From Methanolinea sp. UBA275 (GTDB lineage Archaea > Halobacteriota > Methanomicrobia > Methanomicrobiales > Methanospirillaceae), in contig DAWU01000053.1 in NCBI GenBank assembly GCA_002506105.1, positions 1-64,000 of the forward strand: DNA of 64,000 bases, in the 5' to 3' direction. The notes below the pieces were generated by a model. The model was not told the origin of the DNA. It searched no databases and saw only the letters and a program-made list of their open reading frames with translations. Of the stretch, positions 1 to 9,935 are shown piece after piece. Position 1 is the stretch's first letter. Every line of letters begins with the position of its first letter. The position numbers and the translations under genes were made by a program.

Positions 1-135
1 ATATAATAGGTTCTTAACTATATTTAACAATTTTTATATGAGTTTGCAGAGCCACGAGTTCATCGGGAATTTTCTACAGAAGGCCGGGTGATGTCAGGAT
101 TGAACCGTTCATCTCTGCACTCACGTATCTCAAAT

Positions 136-214
136 TCTCCATGTATCCTGAAGCGTGAGTGAGGAACCGATAAATGAGATCCCCGCATCATTCCACGTAT
201 GGGAGAACGCCCGG
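136..214 (+). repeat. Direct repeat copy A: duplicated amzA promoter and start
   Basis: This 79-base stretch matches 2194-2272 without gaps; I count 11 mismatches by eye. The second copy is the promoter and first codons of amzA. Copy A keeps the TATA-like element (CGATAAATGAG) and the ATG at 199-201, followed by codons for Met-Gly-Glu-Arg-Pro-Gly-Ile where amzA has Met-Gly-Lys-Cys-Pro-Gly-Val. The similarity stops just after these codons, close to the 3' end of the convergent lipoprotein gene. It is best read as a truncated second amzA 5' end. Confidence 0.85.
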
Positions 215-229
215 GTATTGTAAGATCTA

Positions 230-2008
230 TCAGACCGGAGCCTCGTAATTCCAGTCTTCAAAAACACCCAGTTCCGGCACAGCAGGGACGAAAAATACTG
301 CTGGGAGATGGCGATCCTCAACGATGAATTCGTATTCGAACTTATATGCGGGTCGCAGCAGGTCAGATTCCTGTGTATCCCCGCCAAAATAGGCAAGACT
401 GACCCGATTCATATTCACAATCAACGGGCCGATATCCTCATATCTCCCCTTCTCACGGCGTAAATCCATGTACAGGCTGCCCAATGCCATTTCAAATCCA
501 TCAATCATATCCGATTTCAGGAGATGCCGGTACGCTTCTTCGGGGGATATCAGGGGATACTCACGGTCCGGCCGATACTCTGACCATTTCTTCCTGACTT
601 CGACGATATCTCCATTCCCTCCCACTTCAACACTGATGGAGTTCTCAATGACGGGGATTCCATCGATTGTCCTTGGAAAATACACCCTCATAGTCTGGTA
701 ATGGATCTCCGCGGTTTCATTGGTGAAGGTCCCACCACCTCCGATGTACATATCCGGGATCGTGTCGGGTTCATACAATCCCGATTTGATGAGAAAATCG
801 ATGGCCAGAACCTTGGCCTCCTCCTTGGTCGGGGTCAGGTTGATCTCATCCTGGGCCCCGTTTGGCCGGTTGAGGAGATCGTAGCCAATATTCCCAGGCA
901 TCACTGAGAGTTCGCGACTCTTATCCCTGATCCAGATTATCCTCTCTGAGGCTTCCGGTGTGCCATTCATTCCAAGGTTGTGGGAAATGTTTCTTGCCGT
1001 ATCCTCATTCAACACCGAGACATCACGAAAGACCATCATCGTCCTGGGAAACAAAGGATATGCCGGGAGCGGGTGCACCCAGAACGATCCGCGGATCTCG
1101 GAGTCAACTTTGTCAAAGAGCGGAGCGGACAGGATAGGCGGGAATGGGAGGATTCTGCCTGAAGGGGGAAGCGTGAACTGCACACCGTCCCCTGTATATA
1201 TGATAATTTCAGGAACACCGGAGAGGGGTTGCACGGTATCGAGAAGTAACCGGGTCTCCTCATTCTCTTCAGCCCAAATCCAGAGTGAAGTCCGGGTTCC
1301 GTTCCTGGCTGTACCCGTCAGGATCCATGTAGGCTCCCAGACGTGAACATCCCCGCATCTTCCCTGCCGCACACGATGGAAATAGCCTGGCTCGATGTGA
1401 TCAACTACCAGGGGAAATATAGAATCGTCAAGTCCGCCAGGGACCTCTGTTGCATCAAGATTCCTAAGAAGAGTCCTGAGAGGTTTCATCCCAACGTTCC
1501 CTGTTTCATTCAGCGTTTGAATTTCTGTCCGGATTTCCGGGATCCCTTTCCACATACTATTGGCAATAACTGCCGACGCAAACTCCTGTGTCCGGGGTGT
1601 GCGGTTGACTCCCAGGCTTACACCCATCGAAGACACATAGGAGGTATTCCCATCTATTCCGAAATTGGTATAATCCCGTGTCACAACATGTGCATTTTCA
1701 GTGTTATTACGGATTGACTGGAGTGACCATTCCTCCGTGGCAGTGAAAGGAATAGGAAATCCTTTCCATGGACCAGACTCCTGAATTTCAGTCGTCGGTT
1801 CGTTTCGAATATACTGCGACTTACTGACAGTGAAGATTGGAGTTTTATCCGGAGAACGTGGGATATCATTGATGAGGACCACATCGCCAAAAGGGGTTAC
1901 AATGGTCTCGTTCTTCTCTGATACATGGTATCCGTCAGGGGATAGACACCCTGAGCCGATGAGAACAGCTATGAGGATGCACCAGATCACCAGAAGTATC
2001 TTCCTCAT
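230..2008 (-). CDS. Predicted lipoprotein, unknown function
   Basis: About 592 residues. The N-terminus has a basic n-region, a hydrophobic stretch and a lipobox-like GSGC, so the protein is probably anchored outside the membrane. I chose the ATG at 2008; the frame could also open at a TTG at 2020. No catalytic motif is recognised. The C-terminal third (around a Gly-Gly-Gly-Gly segment, then alternating strands and helices) looks like repeats of the PepSY/YycI kind, a weak impression only. The gene lies alone, convergent to nothing intact, and is bracketed by two copies of the amzA 5' region, so it may have been inserted or the flank duplicated. Function cannot be assigned. Confidence 0.7.
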   Translation of the reverse strand: MRKILLVIWCILIAVLIGSGCLSPDGYHVSEKNETIVTPFGDVVLINDIPRSPDKTPIFTVSKSQYIRNEPTTEIQESGPWKGFPIPFTATEEWSLQSIRNNTENAHVVTRDYTNFGIDGNTSYVSSMGVSLGVNRTPRTQEFASAVIANSMWKGIPEIRTEIQTLNETGNVGMKPLRTLLRNLDATEVPGGLDDSIFPLVVDHIEPGYFHRVRQGRCGDVHVWEPTWILTGTARNGTRTSLWIWAEENEETRLLLDTVQPLSGVPEIIIYTGDGVQFTLPPSGRILPFPPILSAPLFDKVDSEIRGSFWVHPLPAYPLFPRTMMVFRDVSVLNEDTARNISHNLGMNGTPEASERIIWIRDKSRELSVMPGNIGYDLLNRPNGAQDEINLTPTKEEAKVLAIDFLIKSGLYEPDTIPDMYIGGGGTFTNETAEIHYQTMRVYFPRTIDGIPVIENSISVEVGGNGDIVEVRKKWSEYRPDREYPLISPEEAYRHLLKSDMIDGFEMALGSLYMDLRREKGRYEDIGPLIVNMNRVSLAYFGGDTQESDLLRPAYKFEYEFIVEDRHLPAVFFVPAVPELGVFEDWNYEAPV

Positions 2009-2193
2009 CAAATCATCCAATCTCTTTCAAGGCTCAAATATATTCTGCCGGTTTTATACCTGAATCTCATGAAATTCTCTAACCCACTCAAAGCGGATAA
2101 ATCCTGTTTCAACATCACAAAATGAACATGACTGACAATACCCTGCCATTCTTGTCTTTGTGGTAGTTATGCAAAAATCGGTAACACAGAGTT

Positions 2194-2272
2194 TCTCCAT
2201 TGATCCTGAAACATGTGTGAGGAACCGATAAATCAGATCGCTGCATCATTCCAGGTATGGGAAAATGCCCGG
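2194..2272 (+). repeat. Direct repeat copy B: amzA promoter and first codons
   Basis: Partner of 136-214 at a constant offset of 2058 bases. It contains a TATA-like element (CGATAAATCAG, about 2226-2236) roughly 25 bases before the amzA ATG at 2257, which suggests a leaderless or nearly leaderless amzA transcript. Confidence 0.8.
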
Positions 2273-2817
2273 GGGTCATACTCGTCCCGATCGGAGAGGT
2301 GGATCCGGTCACCATCGCCTGGCTGAAGGAGGATATCCCGAAGATCCTCCCGGCCAATGTCAGGGAATCCGCTCCTCAGTCGCTCTCTCCCCGCCACTTC
2401 CAGAACGACCGGAACCAGTACTTCGCCGACTCGCTTCTTTCTGATCTTTCATCCATCGCGAGGGACGAAAACACGCTTTTGCTTGGTATCACCGGGGCAG
2501 ATCTCTTCTCAGCCAGCCTGAACTACGTGTTCGGCATCGCCTGCACGGGAAGGGCGCTTATCTCCACATTCAGACTCCGTCCCGAGGTCTACGGCATGCC
2601 TCCGAATCCAAAGGTCTTCCGCTGGCGGGTCGTCACCGAAGGAGTGCACGAGCTTGGGCATGCGCTCGGCCTCCCCCACTGCGAGTATCCCGGGTGCGTC
2701 ATGTACTTCTCCAACTGGATAGGTGATACTGACAGGAAAAGCCCGGAGTTCTGCTACCGGTGCAGGAGACGAATTGAATATTTAGACACGGTGGTGAAGA
2801 GGAAAGAAGAGGTATAG
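2257..2817 (+). CDS. amzA: Archaemetzincin zinc metalloprotease
   Basis: A 186-residue protein with the archaemetzincin signature: HELGHALGLPHC with three zinc-binding His and the conserved Glu base, then a Cys four residues later, the Met of the Met-turn in VMYF, and a distal CYRC pair. The four Cys form the second, structural zinc site known in this family. The length fits archaeal members. No signal peptide is seen, so the protein is probably cytoplasmic. The physiological substrate of the family is not established. The start ATG follows a TATA-like element by about 25 bases without a clear ribosome-binding site. Confidence 0.95.
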   Translation: MGKCPGVILVPIGEVDPVTIAWLKEDIPKILPANVRESAPQSLSPRHFQNDRNQYFADSLLSDLSSIARDENTLLLGITGADLFSASLNYVFGIACTGRALISTFRLRPEVYGMPPNPKVFRWRVVTEGVHELGHALGLPHCEYPGCVMYFSNWIGDTDRKSPEFCYRCRRRIEYLDTVVKRKEEV

Positions 2818-2904
2818 CTCCCTGTTCCGCAGCATGCAGGCTTTTTTGGAATTTGCGAATTCATCCTGATGAATATGATATCGGATCCATACTGATCTTC
2901 ATTG

Positions 2905-3243
2905 TCAGTGAACAACACTCTTCGAGAACAGGTTGATGACAAGCACTCCCGCGAGGATAAGGATGATTCCGGCGAAAGCCGGGATGTCAAGCTCCTGGCG
3001 GTATACGACATACGCAACAAGCGTGATGAGCACGATGCCGATACCTGACCAGACGGCATACGCAATCCCTACCGGGATCTCCTTGAGCACCAGGCTGAGA
3101 AGGTAGAACGCGGTGATGTAGCCTCCGAGCATGAGCACGGTCGGACCAATCCGGGTAAACCCGTCGGTTGCCTTTAGTGCAGTTGTGGCAATCACCTCTG
3201 AGAGTATGGCAAGGACCAGGAGAACCGCGGGAGGAATATTCAT
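2905..3243 (-). CDS. Small multidrug resistance (SMR) family transporter
   Basis: A 112-residue protein with four hydrophobic helices. The first helix carries the SMR glutamate (SEVIATTALK), equivalent to EmrE Glu14, and the later AYAVWSGIG motif is also typical. SMR proteins work as antiparallel dimers that exchange protons for cationic drugs or, in the Gdx branch, guanidinium. The sequence does not let me choose between those two. It stands alone, on the strand opposite amzA. Confidence 0.92.
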   Translation of the reverse strand: MNIPPAVLLVLAILSEVIATTALKATDGFTRIGPTVLMLGGYITAFYLLSLVLKEIPVGIAYAVWSGIGIVLITLVAYVVYRQELDIPAFAGIILILAGVLVINLFSKSVVH

Positions 3244-3700
3244 AGGAGATCACTGGTATCCGGGCAGGACAGTCCGGAGATACCCGGATCGTTTGACTTC
3301 ATCCTATTTAAGAGTGATAAGAATCATCTTCCATCCTTCTGCGAGGCAATCCGGGGAGACTCACACACGATTCCCGGAATTGTGGTGCACGAGGCACACC
3401 CAGGGATCCTGGAATATCTTGGGTATAGTGTCATTGTTATCACCAATCTCGCTCATAAAACACGACGAAGAATTAAGAAAAATCCAATTCCTAAAATCCG
3501 GGGTAAAAAAGTGCGGGTTGTCGGTCTCACTTCTCATATGAGATTGACCCCGTCGCCCCCGATGGGCACCCCGGCGGCGATTCAAAAACTATTCACATTG
3601 GCCTTGAAAATGAAATTGTCATCTGAGATTCATAAAACAACATAGAAACCCGCCTCAATGTAACGCGATTATATTCACTATTTGACAAAAAGGTAGCTGG
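3244..3700. other. Intergenic stretch without a convincing gene
   Basis: About 457 bases between the SMR gene and the end of the pst operon. Short open frames exist on both strands but none has a ribosome-binding site, recognisable domain or hydrophobic pattern. I see no long repeat or RNA gene. Confidence 0.5.
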
Positions 3701-3823
3701 CTAGAATGTTACTATACCCATATCTTTTTTGGCAAAGGTTCTCACCAGCTCCCGTAAGGCACCTGTGTCTGCGATCCGTACCGGTCTCACACGGAGTGTA
3801 GAAATCCTCCCCGGATCTTCCAT
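3701..3823 (-). CDS. Possible 40-residue ORF downstream of phoU
   Basis: An ATG 11 bases after the phoU stop opens a 40-codon frame beginning MEDPGRISTLRVRP and ending KKDMGIVTF. The composition (charged, alternating with hydrophobic residues) looks coding, and the position would make it the last gene of the pst operon. It has no recognised family. It could be chance, since ORFs this short are common. Confidence 0.35.
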   Translation of the reverse strand: MEDPGRISTLRVRPVRIADTGALRELVRTFAKKDMGIVTF

Positions 3824-3834
3824 GGGATAGTCTC

Positions 3835-4485
3835 TCACTTGATCTCGATCCGCTCGCCGACGATCGCGTAATGGATATTCTCAGCCATCTTGCAGGCATG
3901 ATCCGCGGACCGCTCCAGGTAACGGGCAGCCATAATATAGGACGTATACCGGGTGATCGTCCTGGGATCCTCCATCATTATCGTAAGCGTCTGCCGAAAG
4001 ATGGAATGCCAGAGTTCGTCGACGACATCGTCCCGGGACGCAAGGTCGTCCAGGAGTGAGAGGTTTTCCTGCTCGAATGCATCGATCACATCATCGATCA
4101 TGGCAGCGACGAGCGATGCCATGTGGACAAGCGGCGGCTCCCTGGGAAACGAGGGCTGGTCTGCAAGGTGCTTTGTGATGCTCGCAATATCCTTCCCGTA
4201 TCTCCCGATGCGTTCGGCTGCCCCGATCACCTTGAGGATGCAGACGATCTCCCGCATGTCCCGGGCCATCGGCTGGTAGAGCGCGATCAGCTGGTACGCA
4301 CGGTCTTCGAGGCAGATCGTCCGTTCCTGGACCTCCCTTTTCCGTGATTTTACCTCTATCGCACGGGTCACATCATCGTGTACCAGGGTCTCCACCGCAT
4401 CAGCGAGAAGGGTACGTGTGAACCGTGCCATCTCGATTGTATCCTGTTTCAGGAGATCGAGTTCTGCATGGAATTTTTCCGACAT
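3835..4485 (-). CDS. phoU: Phosphate uptake regulator PhoU
   Basis: A 216-residue all-helical protein with the two three-helix repeats of the PhoU family. Each repeat carries the acidic pattern used for metal binding (for example EDRAYQLIALYQP and ERSADHACKMAENI). PhoU modulates PstSCAB activity and, in bacteria, PhoR signalling; in archaea the partner is less clear. The ATG is preceded by GGGGGAT at good spacing and lies 9 bases after pstB, so it is cotranscribed with the transporter. Confidence 0.95.
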   Translation of the reverse strand: MSEKFHAELDLLKQDTIEMARFTRTLLADAVETLVHDDVTRAIEVKSRKREVQERTICLEDRAYQLIALYQPMARDMREIVCILKVIGAAERIGRYGKDIASITKHLADQPSFPREPPLVHMASLVAAMIDDVIDAFEQENLSLLDDLASRDDVVDELWHSIFRQTLTIMMEDPRTITRYTSYIMAARYLERSADHACKMAENIHYAIVGERIEIK

Positions 4486-4494
4486 CGTATCCCC

Positions 4495-5358
<864 letters not shown>

Positions 5359-5363
5359 TGTGT

Positions 5364-7319
5364 TCACCATCGTGAGGATTTCTGGTACCGTGCACGGATC
5401 AGGACGGCCGCCCCATAGAACAGCGTGACTGTAATGAGGAGCACCAGTGCCGTGCCGTAGGCATTCTGCTGTGCACCCGGGACACTCGTCGAGAGGATAT
5501 AGAGGTAATAGGGAAGCGCCATCACAGGCTCGAAGATCGAGTCCGGGAGGAACCGGGAGGTGAAAACCACCGCGGTGAACATGATCGGGGCTGTCTCCCC
5601 GGCAGCACGGCCGATCGAGAGGATGGTTCCTGTAATGATGCCCGGGATTGCGGCAGGGAGAACAACTTTCCGTATCGTCTGCCATTTCGAGGCACCGAGC
5701 GCAAGGCTCCCCTCCCTCATCGTATTGGGAATGCTCTTTAAGGCCTCTTCACTGGTCCGTATAATCGTCGGGAGGACCACGAGGGCGAGGACGATCCAGC
5801 CGGTGAGGAGCGAGACCCCGAACCCCACGAAGATGACGAGGAACGCGAACCCGAAGAGGCCGAACACGATCGAAGGTGTTCCGTTCAGGAGGTCCACGCC
5901 GGTCCGGATGGTCTTGGTGACCCACCCCTCGCGGGTATATTCCGAGAGATAGATGGTTGCCCCAATCCCGAGGGGAAGCGCGATCAGGATTGCGCCGGTC
6001 ACAAGATAGATTGTTCCTATGATCGCCGGGAATATCCCTCCTTCACGGCCAAGGTTTGACGGATACCCGGTGACGAACTCCCAGGAAAGGACCGGGAGCC
6101 CCTCCATGATGATATCGAGGATGAGAATGGCAAGCACTGCCATCACAATCCCGACTGCCGCAAAGAGCCCAGAATAGGCGATCTTTTCCATCACCTTTGG
6201 GGAGATTCGCGCCCGTGCAAGGGAGAGACCGATGATCCCGATCAGGATAGCGAGGCTCGGGAGGATCCCTGCCGCAACCGCGACCAGCAGGAGGACCATG
6301 CACGCAAAACCATAGAGAAGGATCTTCCGGATCGTTCCCCGGGTCTCCCGGGAGATGACGTGCTCCTGGGTGACTCCTCCTGTCTGCGCAGCCCGGATAC
6401 GGCCGAGGATGATCGTCGCGGCGAGGTTGATGCAAAGTGTGATGAGCAGGAGCACGACGGCTATCCCGAACAGCGCGTGGTAGTGGAGGCTCCCGATCGG
6501 GACCTCCCCCGTCTCGATACCGAGGGTTGCAGTGAGGGTCCGGATAGGGGATACGATGTTCCAGATCGGATCGGGGATGACTGCGGCGTTTCCGGTCACC
6601 ATAAGGACGGCCATGGTCTCCCCGATTGCACGCCCGATCCCGAGGATGACGGCGGCAGTAATCCCGGAGAGCGCAGAGGGGATGATCACCCTGCTGATGG
6701 TCTGCCATCCGGTTGCCCCGGTGGCAAGCGATCCCTCCTTGTATTCCCGCGGGACGGCGTTGATCGCATCCTCGGAGACACTCACGATTGTGGGGAGCGC
6801 CATGATCGCGAGGAGAAACGACCCTGCAAGCCAGGTCTCCCCGGTCGGGATATCGAAGGATATCCTGATCCAGTTGGTGAGAACCACGAGCCCGAAGAAA
6901 CCGTACACGACAGAAGGAATTCCCGCGAGCAGCTCGATCGCCGGTTTGATGATGGTCCGTAGCCGTGGGCCTGCCAGTTCCGAGATGAAGATCGCACTCC
7001 CTATTCCGAGCGGAATGGCAATAGCCATGGCACCGATCATCACAAGGATAGTGCCTGCAATCAGGGGGGATATGCCATATTCCGGGGTACTTCCGGTAGG
7101 GTTCCACTGCCGGCCGAAGAGGAAATTGGTAAGATCGATCTCCAGGAATGCGGGATACCCGTTGAGAAAGAGATACCCGAGGATGAAACAGACAACGAGG
7201 ATCGCAAAGATGGCACAGAGAAACCAGATTGAAGCAATCACCTGCTCCTTGATTTTTCGAAGCGAACGTGTTGCCATGCTGTTCCTGATCGCGGGGACGG
7301 CCATGATCTTTTTCTCCAT
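5364..7319 (-). CDS. pstCA: Fused phosphate permease PstC-PstA
   Basis: One 651-residue frame holds both permease subunits of the phosphate ABC transporter. The first half (about 1-315) is PstC-like, with [11 protein letters not shown] and the coupling motif [17 protein letters not shown]. The second half (about 330-651) is PstA-like, with [11 protein letters not shown], the coupling motif [17 protein letters not shown] and a GRAAGETAP segment. Each half has about six transmembrane helices, and the linker also looks membrane-embedded. PstC and PstA are normally separate proteins that pair in the membrane; here they are covalently joined. There is no internal stop or second start at the join. 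The gene sits between pstS and pstB. Confidence 0.93.
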   Translation of the reverse strand: MEKKIMAVPAIRNSMATRSLRKIKEQVIASIWFLCAIFAILVVCFILGYLFLNGYPAFLEIDLTNFLFGRQWNPTGSTPEYGISPLIAGTILVMIGAMAIAIPLGIGSAIFISELAGPRLRTIIKPAIELLAGIPSVVYGFFGLVVLTNWIRISFDIPTGETWLAGSFLLAIMALPTIVSVSEDAINAVPREYKEGSLATGATGWQTISRVIIPSALSGITAAVILGIGRAIGETMAVLMVTGNAAVIPDPIWNIVSPIRTLTATLGIETGEVPIGSLHYHALFGIAVVLLLITLCINLAATIILGRIRAAQTGGVTQEHVISRETRGTIRKILLYGFACMVLLLVAVAAGILPSLAILIGIIGLSLARARISPKVMEKIAYSGLFAAVGIVMAVLAILILDIIMEGLPVLSWEFVTGYPSNLGREGGIFPAIIGTIYLVTGAILIALPLGIGATIYLSEYTREGWVTKTIRTGVDLLNGTPSIVFGLFGFAFLVIFVGFGVSLLTGWIVLALVVLPTIIRTSEEALKSIPNTMREGSLALGASKWQTIRKVVLPAAIPGIITGTILSIGRAAGETAPIMFTAVVFTSRFLPDSIFEPVMALPYYLYILSTSVPGAQQNAYGTALVLLITVTLFYGAAVLIRARYQKSSRW

Positions 7320-7353
7320 CGGCGGGTATCCTGGTCGAAAGAGAGAGGGAGGT

Positions 7354-8220
7354 TTAGCTCACCGGGACAAAACCCTCTTCAGTGAGCAGTCCCTGGCCTT
7401 CCGGTGAAAGGATGTAGTCGAGATACTCCTTTGCAAGACCTGACGGCTGGCCGCTCGTCAGCAGGTACAGTGACCGCGAGAGCGGATACTTCCCGGAAAG
7501 TACATTCTGGACAGTCGGCTCGACCTCAACACTACCGGTATTCACCTTGATCGCCTTCACAGACTCATCGATGAATCCAAGGCCTACATATCCGATGGCC
7601 CCCGGGGTCTGGGAGATCGTCTGCTGCACGGCACCATTCGAGTTCTTCTCAAGCATCGTCGGGACATAATTCTGGCCGCCCATCACGCTGCTCGTGAAGA
7701 ACTCCCTGGTCCCCGATGCACTGTCCCTTCCTACCACGACGATGGCCCTGTCAGCACCGCCGACTTCTTTCCAGTTCGTGAAATTCCCGTTGTAGATACC
7801 CTTGATCTGGGCAGTCGAAAGACTGGTCACAGTATTTCCCGGGTTGATGATGAGTGCAACACCGTCTTTCCCGATCGTGGTCACGACAAGTTCAGGATAT
7901 TTTTTCATCTCGTCGGGTTTGACATCACGGGACGACATGCCGATATCTGCGGTCTTCTCTCCGGCTGCCTGGACGCCAACGCTGGAACCTCCCCCGGTCA
8001 CCTGGATGTCCGCATTCGCATGGGTCGCCATGTATGCGTCTGCGGCCTTCTGGGCAATGGGAAGGACCGTGGTGGAACCGGTAACCTTGATTGATGCCCG
8101 ATCCTGTGTTGAGGAGGTAGTCGGTGTGCTGTCGGTACACCCTGCTGCGACAAGCGACAGGATGAGGATTCCTGCCATCGCAAGGGCGATCACTCCAAAA
8201 TGTTTCTTGTTAGGAACCAT
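7354..8220 (-). CDS. pstS: Phosphate-binding lipoprotein PstS
   Basis: A 288-residue binding protein with a signal peptide ending in a lipobox-like VAAGC. The phosphate-binding loops are visible: KVTGSTTVLP, TGGGSSVGV, and GRDSASGTREFF. It captures phosphate outside the membrane and delivers it to PstCA. It is the first gene of the operon pstS-pstCA-pstB-phoU. The start ATG lacks a clear ribosome-binding site and follows a TATA box by about 30 bases, which fits a very short leader. Confidence 0.96.
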   Translation of the reverse strand: MVPNKKHFGVIALAMAGILILSLVAAGCTDSTPTTSSTQDRASIKVTGSTTVLPIAQKAADAYMATHANADIQVTGGGSSVGVQAAGEKTADIGMSSRDVKPDEMKKYPELVVTTIGKDGVALIINPGNTVTSLSTAQIKGIYNGNFTNWKEVGGADRAIVVVGRDSASGTREFFTSSVMGGQNYVPTMLEKNSNGAVQQTISQTPGAIGYVGLGFIDESVKAIKVNTGSVEVEPTVQNVLSGKYPLSRSLYLLTSGQPSGLAKEYLDYILSPEGQGLLTEEGFVPVS

Positions 8221-8248
8221 GGTGGTCTGAATAAGAACACCGCAGGGA

Positions 8249-8263
8249 AAATATATATTAAAA
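8249..8263 (-). promoter_or_regulatory. TATA box of the pst operon
   Basis: Read on the minus strand this is TTTAATATATATTTT, an archaeal TATA box about 30 bases before the pstS ATG at 8220. A transcript start near 8228 would leave a leader of only about 8 bases. Confidence 0.6.
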
Positions 8264-8284
8264 TTCGATGGAGAATATTGGTAA

Positions 8285-8311
8285 CTCTATACCAACTATA
8301 GTAATATAGAG
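8285..8311. promoter_or_regulatory. Inverted repeat upstream of the pst promoter
   Basis: CTCTATA at 8285-8291 and TATAGAG at 8305-8311 form a 7-base inverted repeat with a 13-base spacer. It lies just upstream of the pstS TATA box, where an activator or repressor of phosphate genes could bind. No regulator gene is adjacent. Confidence 0.4.
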
Positions 8312-8576
8312 ATTAATGGGTTTCCTTCAGGACCGGAATCCCGTTCACCACTGGTTTGCCATGACATCTTTGCACACAACTCGCGAATGGCACCTATCGT
8401 CTCCTGTATCACCACAATGCTTCTGAACAAGCGCATGCCTGATTGGTCGCTATGAGATAGTTGGTGAAATTGTCACTGGTGCATGGTGTTTGATTCACAT
8501 TTGCTCGATCTCAATTCCGGGCTTGCGATGCCCACAATTATGTGTTGCATACTTTTCAACCATACTTACGGAAAAT

Positions 8577-8608
8577 CGGTCATGAGCCTGACCCTGACGC
8601 CATGACCG
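8577..8608. promoter_or_regulatory. Inverted repeat before the binding-protein gene
   Basis: CGGTCATG at 8577-8584 is repeated in inverse as CATGACCG at 8601-8608, with a 16-base spacer, 40 bases before the start of the binding-protein gene. The arms are perfect. It may be an operator or an RNA hairpin. The rest of 8264-8648 shows no gene. Confidence 0.4.
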
Positions 8609-8648
8609 TATCCCAAACACTATGAGGAGTCGAGCTAAATGGGCTCCT

Positions 8649-9935
8649 ATGAAGGTTAATCTTGCCATTGTTCTTACCATCGGAGTCGTACTTGCCGTAC
8701 TCGTGGCAGGGTGCACGACAAAATCCCAGATTGGATCCGCTCCAACTTCCGAAGCACGCCAGATTATCCCTATCGGAGCCCTGGTGGACCTGACCGGTGA
8801 GTCCTCATCCGAGGGAGATGCTACGCTCGCAGCGCTGGAGATGGCAGCAGAGGATATGAATAGCTTCCTGGAGGAGATCGGATCTTCCAGACACGTAGCC
8901 CTCATGGTAGAGGATTCCGGTACGGATCCTGACAGGGCTTTGCGTGCTCTTACGACCCTGAGCCAGAGCGGATGCCGGGTGGTCATCGCTGCGACGACCA
9001 GTTCCGAACTCACTGCCCTGAAGAAGTATGCCGATGATACCGGCATTATCCTCATCGGGACGAAAAGCACCGCGCCATCGCTTGCAGTCCAGGGGGATAG
9101 TATCCTCCGTCTTGTGGCTGATGATACCAACCAGGGTTATGCGATGGCCCAGGTATTACAGATCGAGAATATCAGCACCATCGTTCCCATCACCCGGGGA
9201 GATATCTGGGGCGATGACCTGCTCAATGCTACGACGACGAGCTTCAAAAAAGAGGGAGGAACGGTGCTGGATGGCGTGAGATATACGCCAGGAACGAATT
9301 TCTCCGCTGAGGTAAAGGTCCTGAGCGCGATCGTACAAGATGTCAAGAGCAGGTATGGCTCTGTTAATGTCGGTGTGTACTTCATCTCCCTTGATGAAGC
9401 AGATTCGCTGTTACTCCTTGCTGCAGGAGAACCGGAGCTCACATCGGTCTCGTGGTTTGGGTCCGATGGCACTGCAGAGCGCGAGTCCCTCACCTCGAAC
9501 AGGACGCTTGCTCAGTTTGCGGTCAGGACCCACCTGATCTGCCCGGCGTATGGTGTGCCCTGGATGGTGAAACAGACCGACGAATACCAGCAGGTGGCAC
9601 AGGATCTGAAGAGAGAGACAGGATCGGATCCTACCGGGTACATTGCCACATCCTACGATGCCGTCGGGGTCGTCTCCCAGGCGCTGCTGCTCTCAGAGGC
9701 TGCCGACAGCACTGACCTCCAGACGCTGTTGACCTACACCCTCAACCATTATAACGGAATTACCTATCACCTCTCCCTCAACGACGCAGGCGATCGGGAA
9801 CTTGCCTGCTACGACCTCGTCACAATCACCGAACAAAATGGCACCTATTCCTGGCAATTGATGGGACAGTTCATCAGTTGGGACACCGGTGACGATGAGA
9901 TGATATGGAACGGAGCAATCATCCCACTGGGGTAG
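8649..9935 (+). CDS. Orphan ABC-type amino-acid-binding lipoprotein
   Basis: About 428 residues. The signal peptide ends in a lipobox-like LVAGC, so it is probably membrane-anchored and external. The rest resembles the Leu/Ile/Val-type periplasmic binding fold (ligand-binding family of receptor domains): IPIGALVDLTGESS, then DPDRALRALTTL, a TSSELTALKKYAD segment and GYIATSYDAVGVV. The ATG at 8649 directly precedes the signal peptide; the frame also opens at 8622. No permease or ATPase gene is next to it, so it may serve a distant transporter or act as a sensor. The ligand cannot be told from sequence. Confidence 0.85.
   Translation: MKVNLAIVLTIGVVLAVLVAGCTTKSQIGSAPTSEARQIIPIGALVDLTGESSSEGDATLAALEMAAEDMNSFLEEIGSSRHVALMVEDSGTDPDRALRALTTLSQSGCRVVIAATTSSELTALKKYADDTGIILIGTKSTAPSLAVQGDSILRLVADDTNQGYAMAQVLQIENISTIVPITRGDIWGDDLLNATTTSFKKEGGTVLDGVRYTPGTNFSAEVKVLSAIVQDVKSRYGSVNVGVYFISLDEADSLLLLAAGEPELTSVSWFGSDGTAERESLTSNRTLAQFAVRTHLICPAYGVPWMVKQTDEYQQVAQDLKRETGSDPTGYIATSYDAVGVVSQALLLSEAADSTDLQTLLTYTLNHYNGITYHLSLNDAGDRELACYDLVTITEQNGTYSWQLMGQFISWDTGDDEMIWNGAIIPLG

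Noticed and set aside
3382..3645. 87-codon plus-strand frame between the SMR gene and pst operon
   Set aside because: Composition is not protein-like (many Lys/Arg/Pro words), no ribosome-binding site, no domain.
6043..7107. Long 354-codon minus-strand frame inside pstCA
   Set aside because: It is an alternate frame of the permease gene, rich in Arg, His and Pro and without domains; the overlapping PstC frame is clearly the coding one.
6360..7407. Plus-strand frames of 200-291 codons opposite pstCA
   Set aside because: They mirror the permease gene on the opposite strand; composition is atypical and no start signal is seen.
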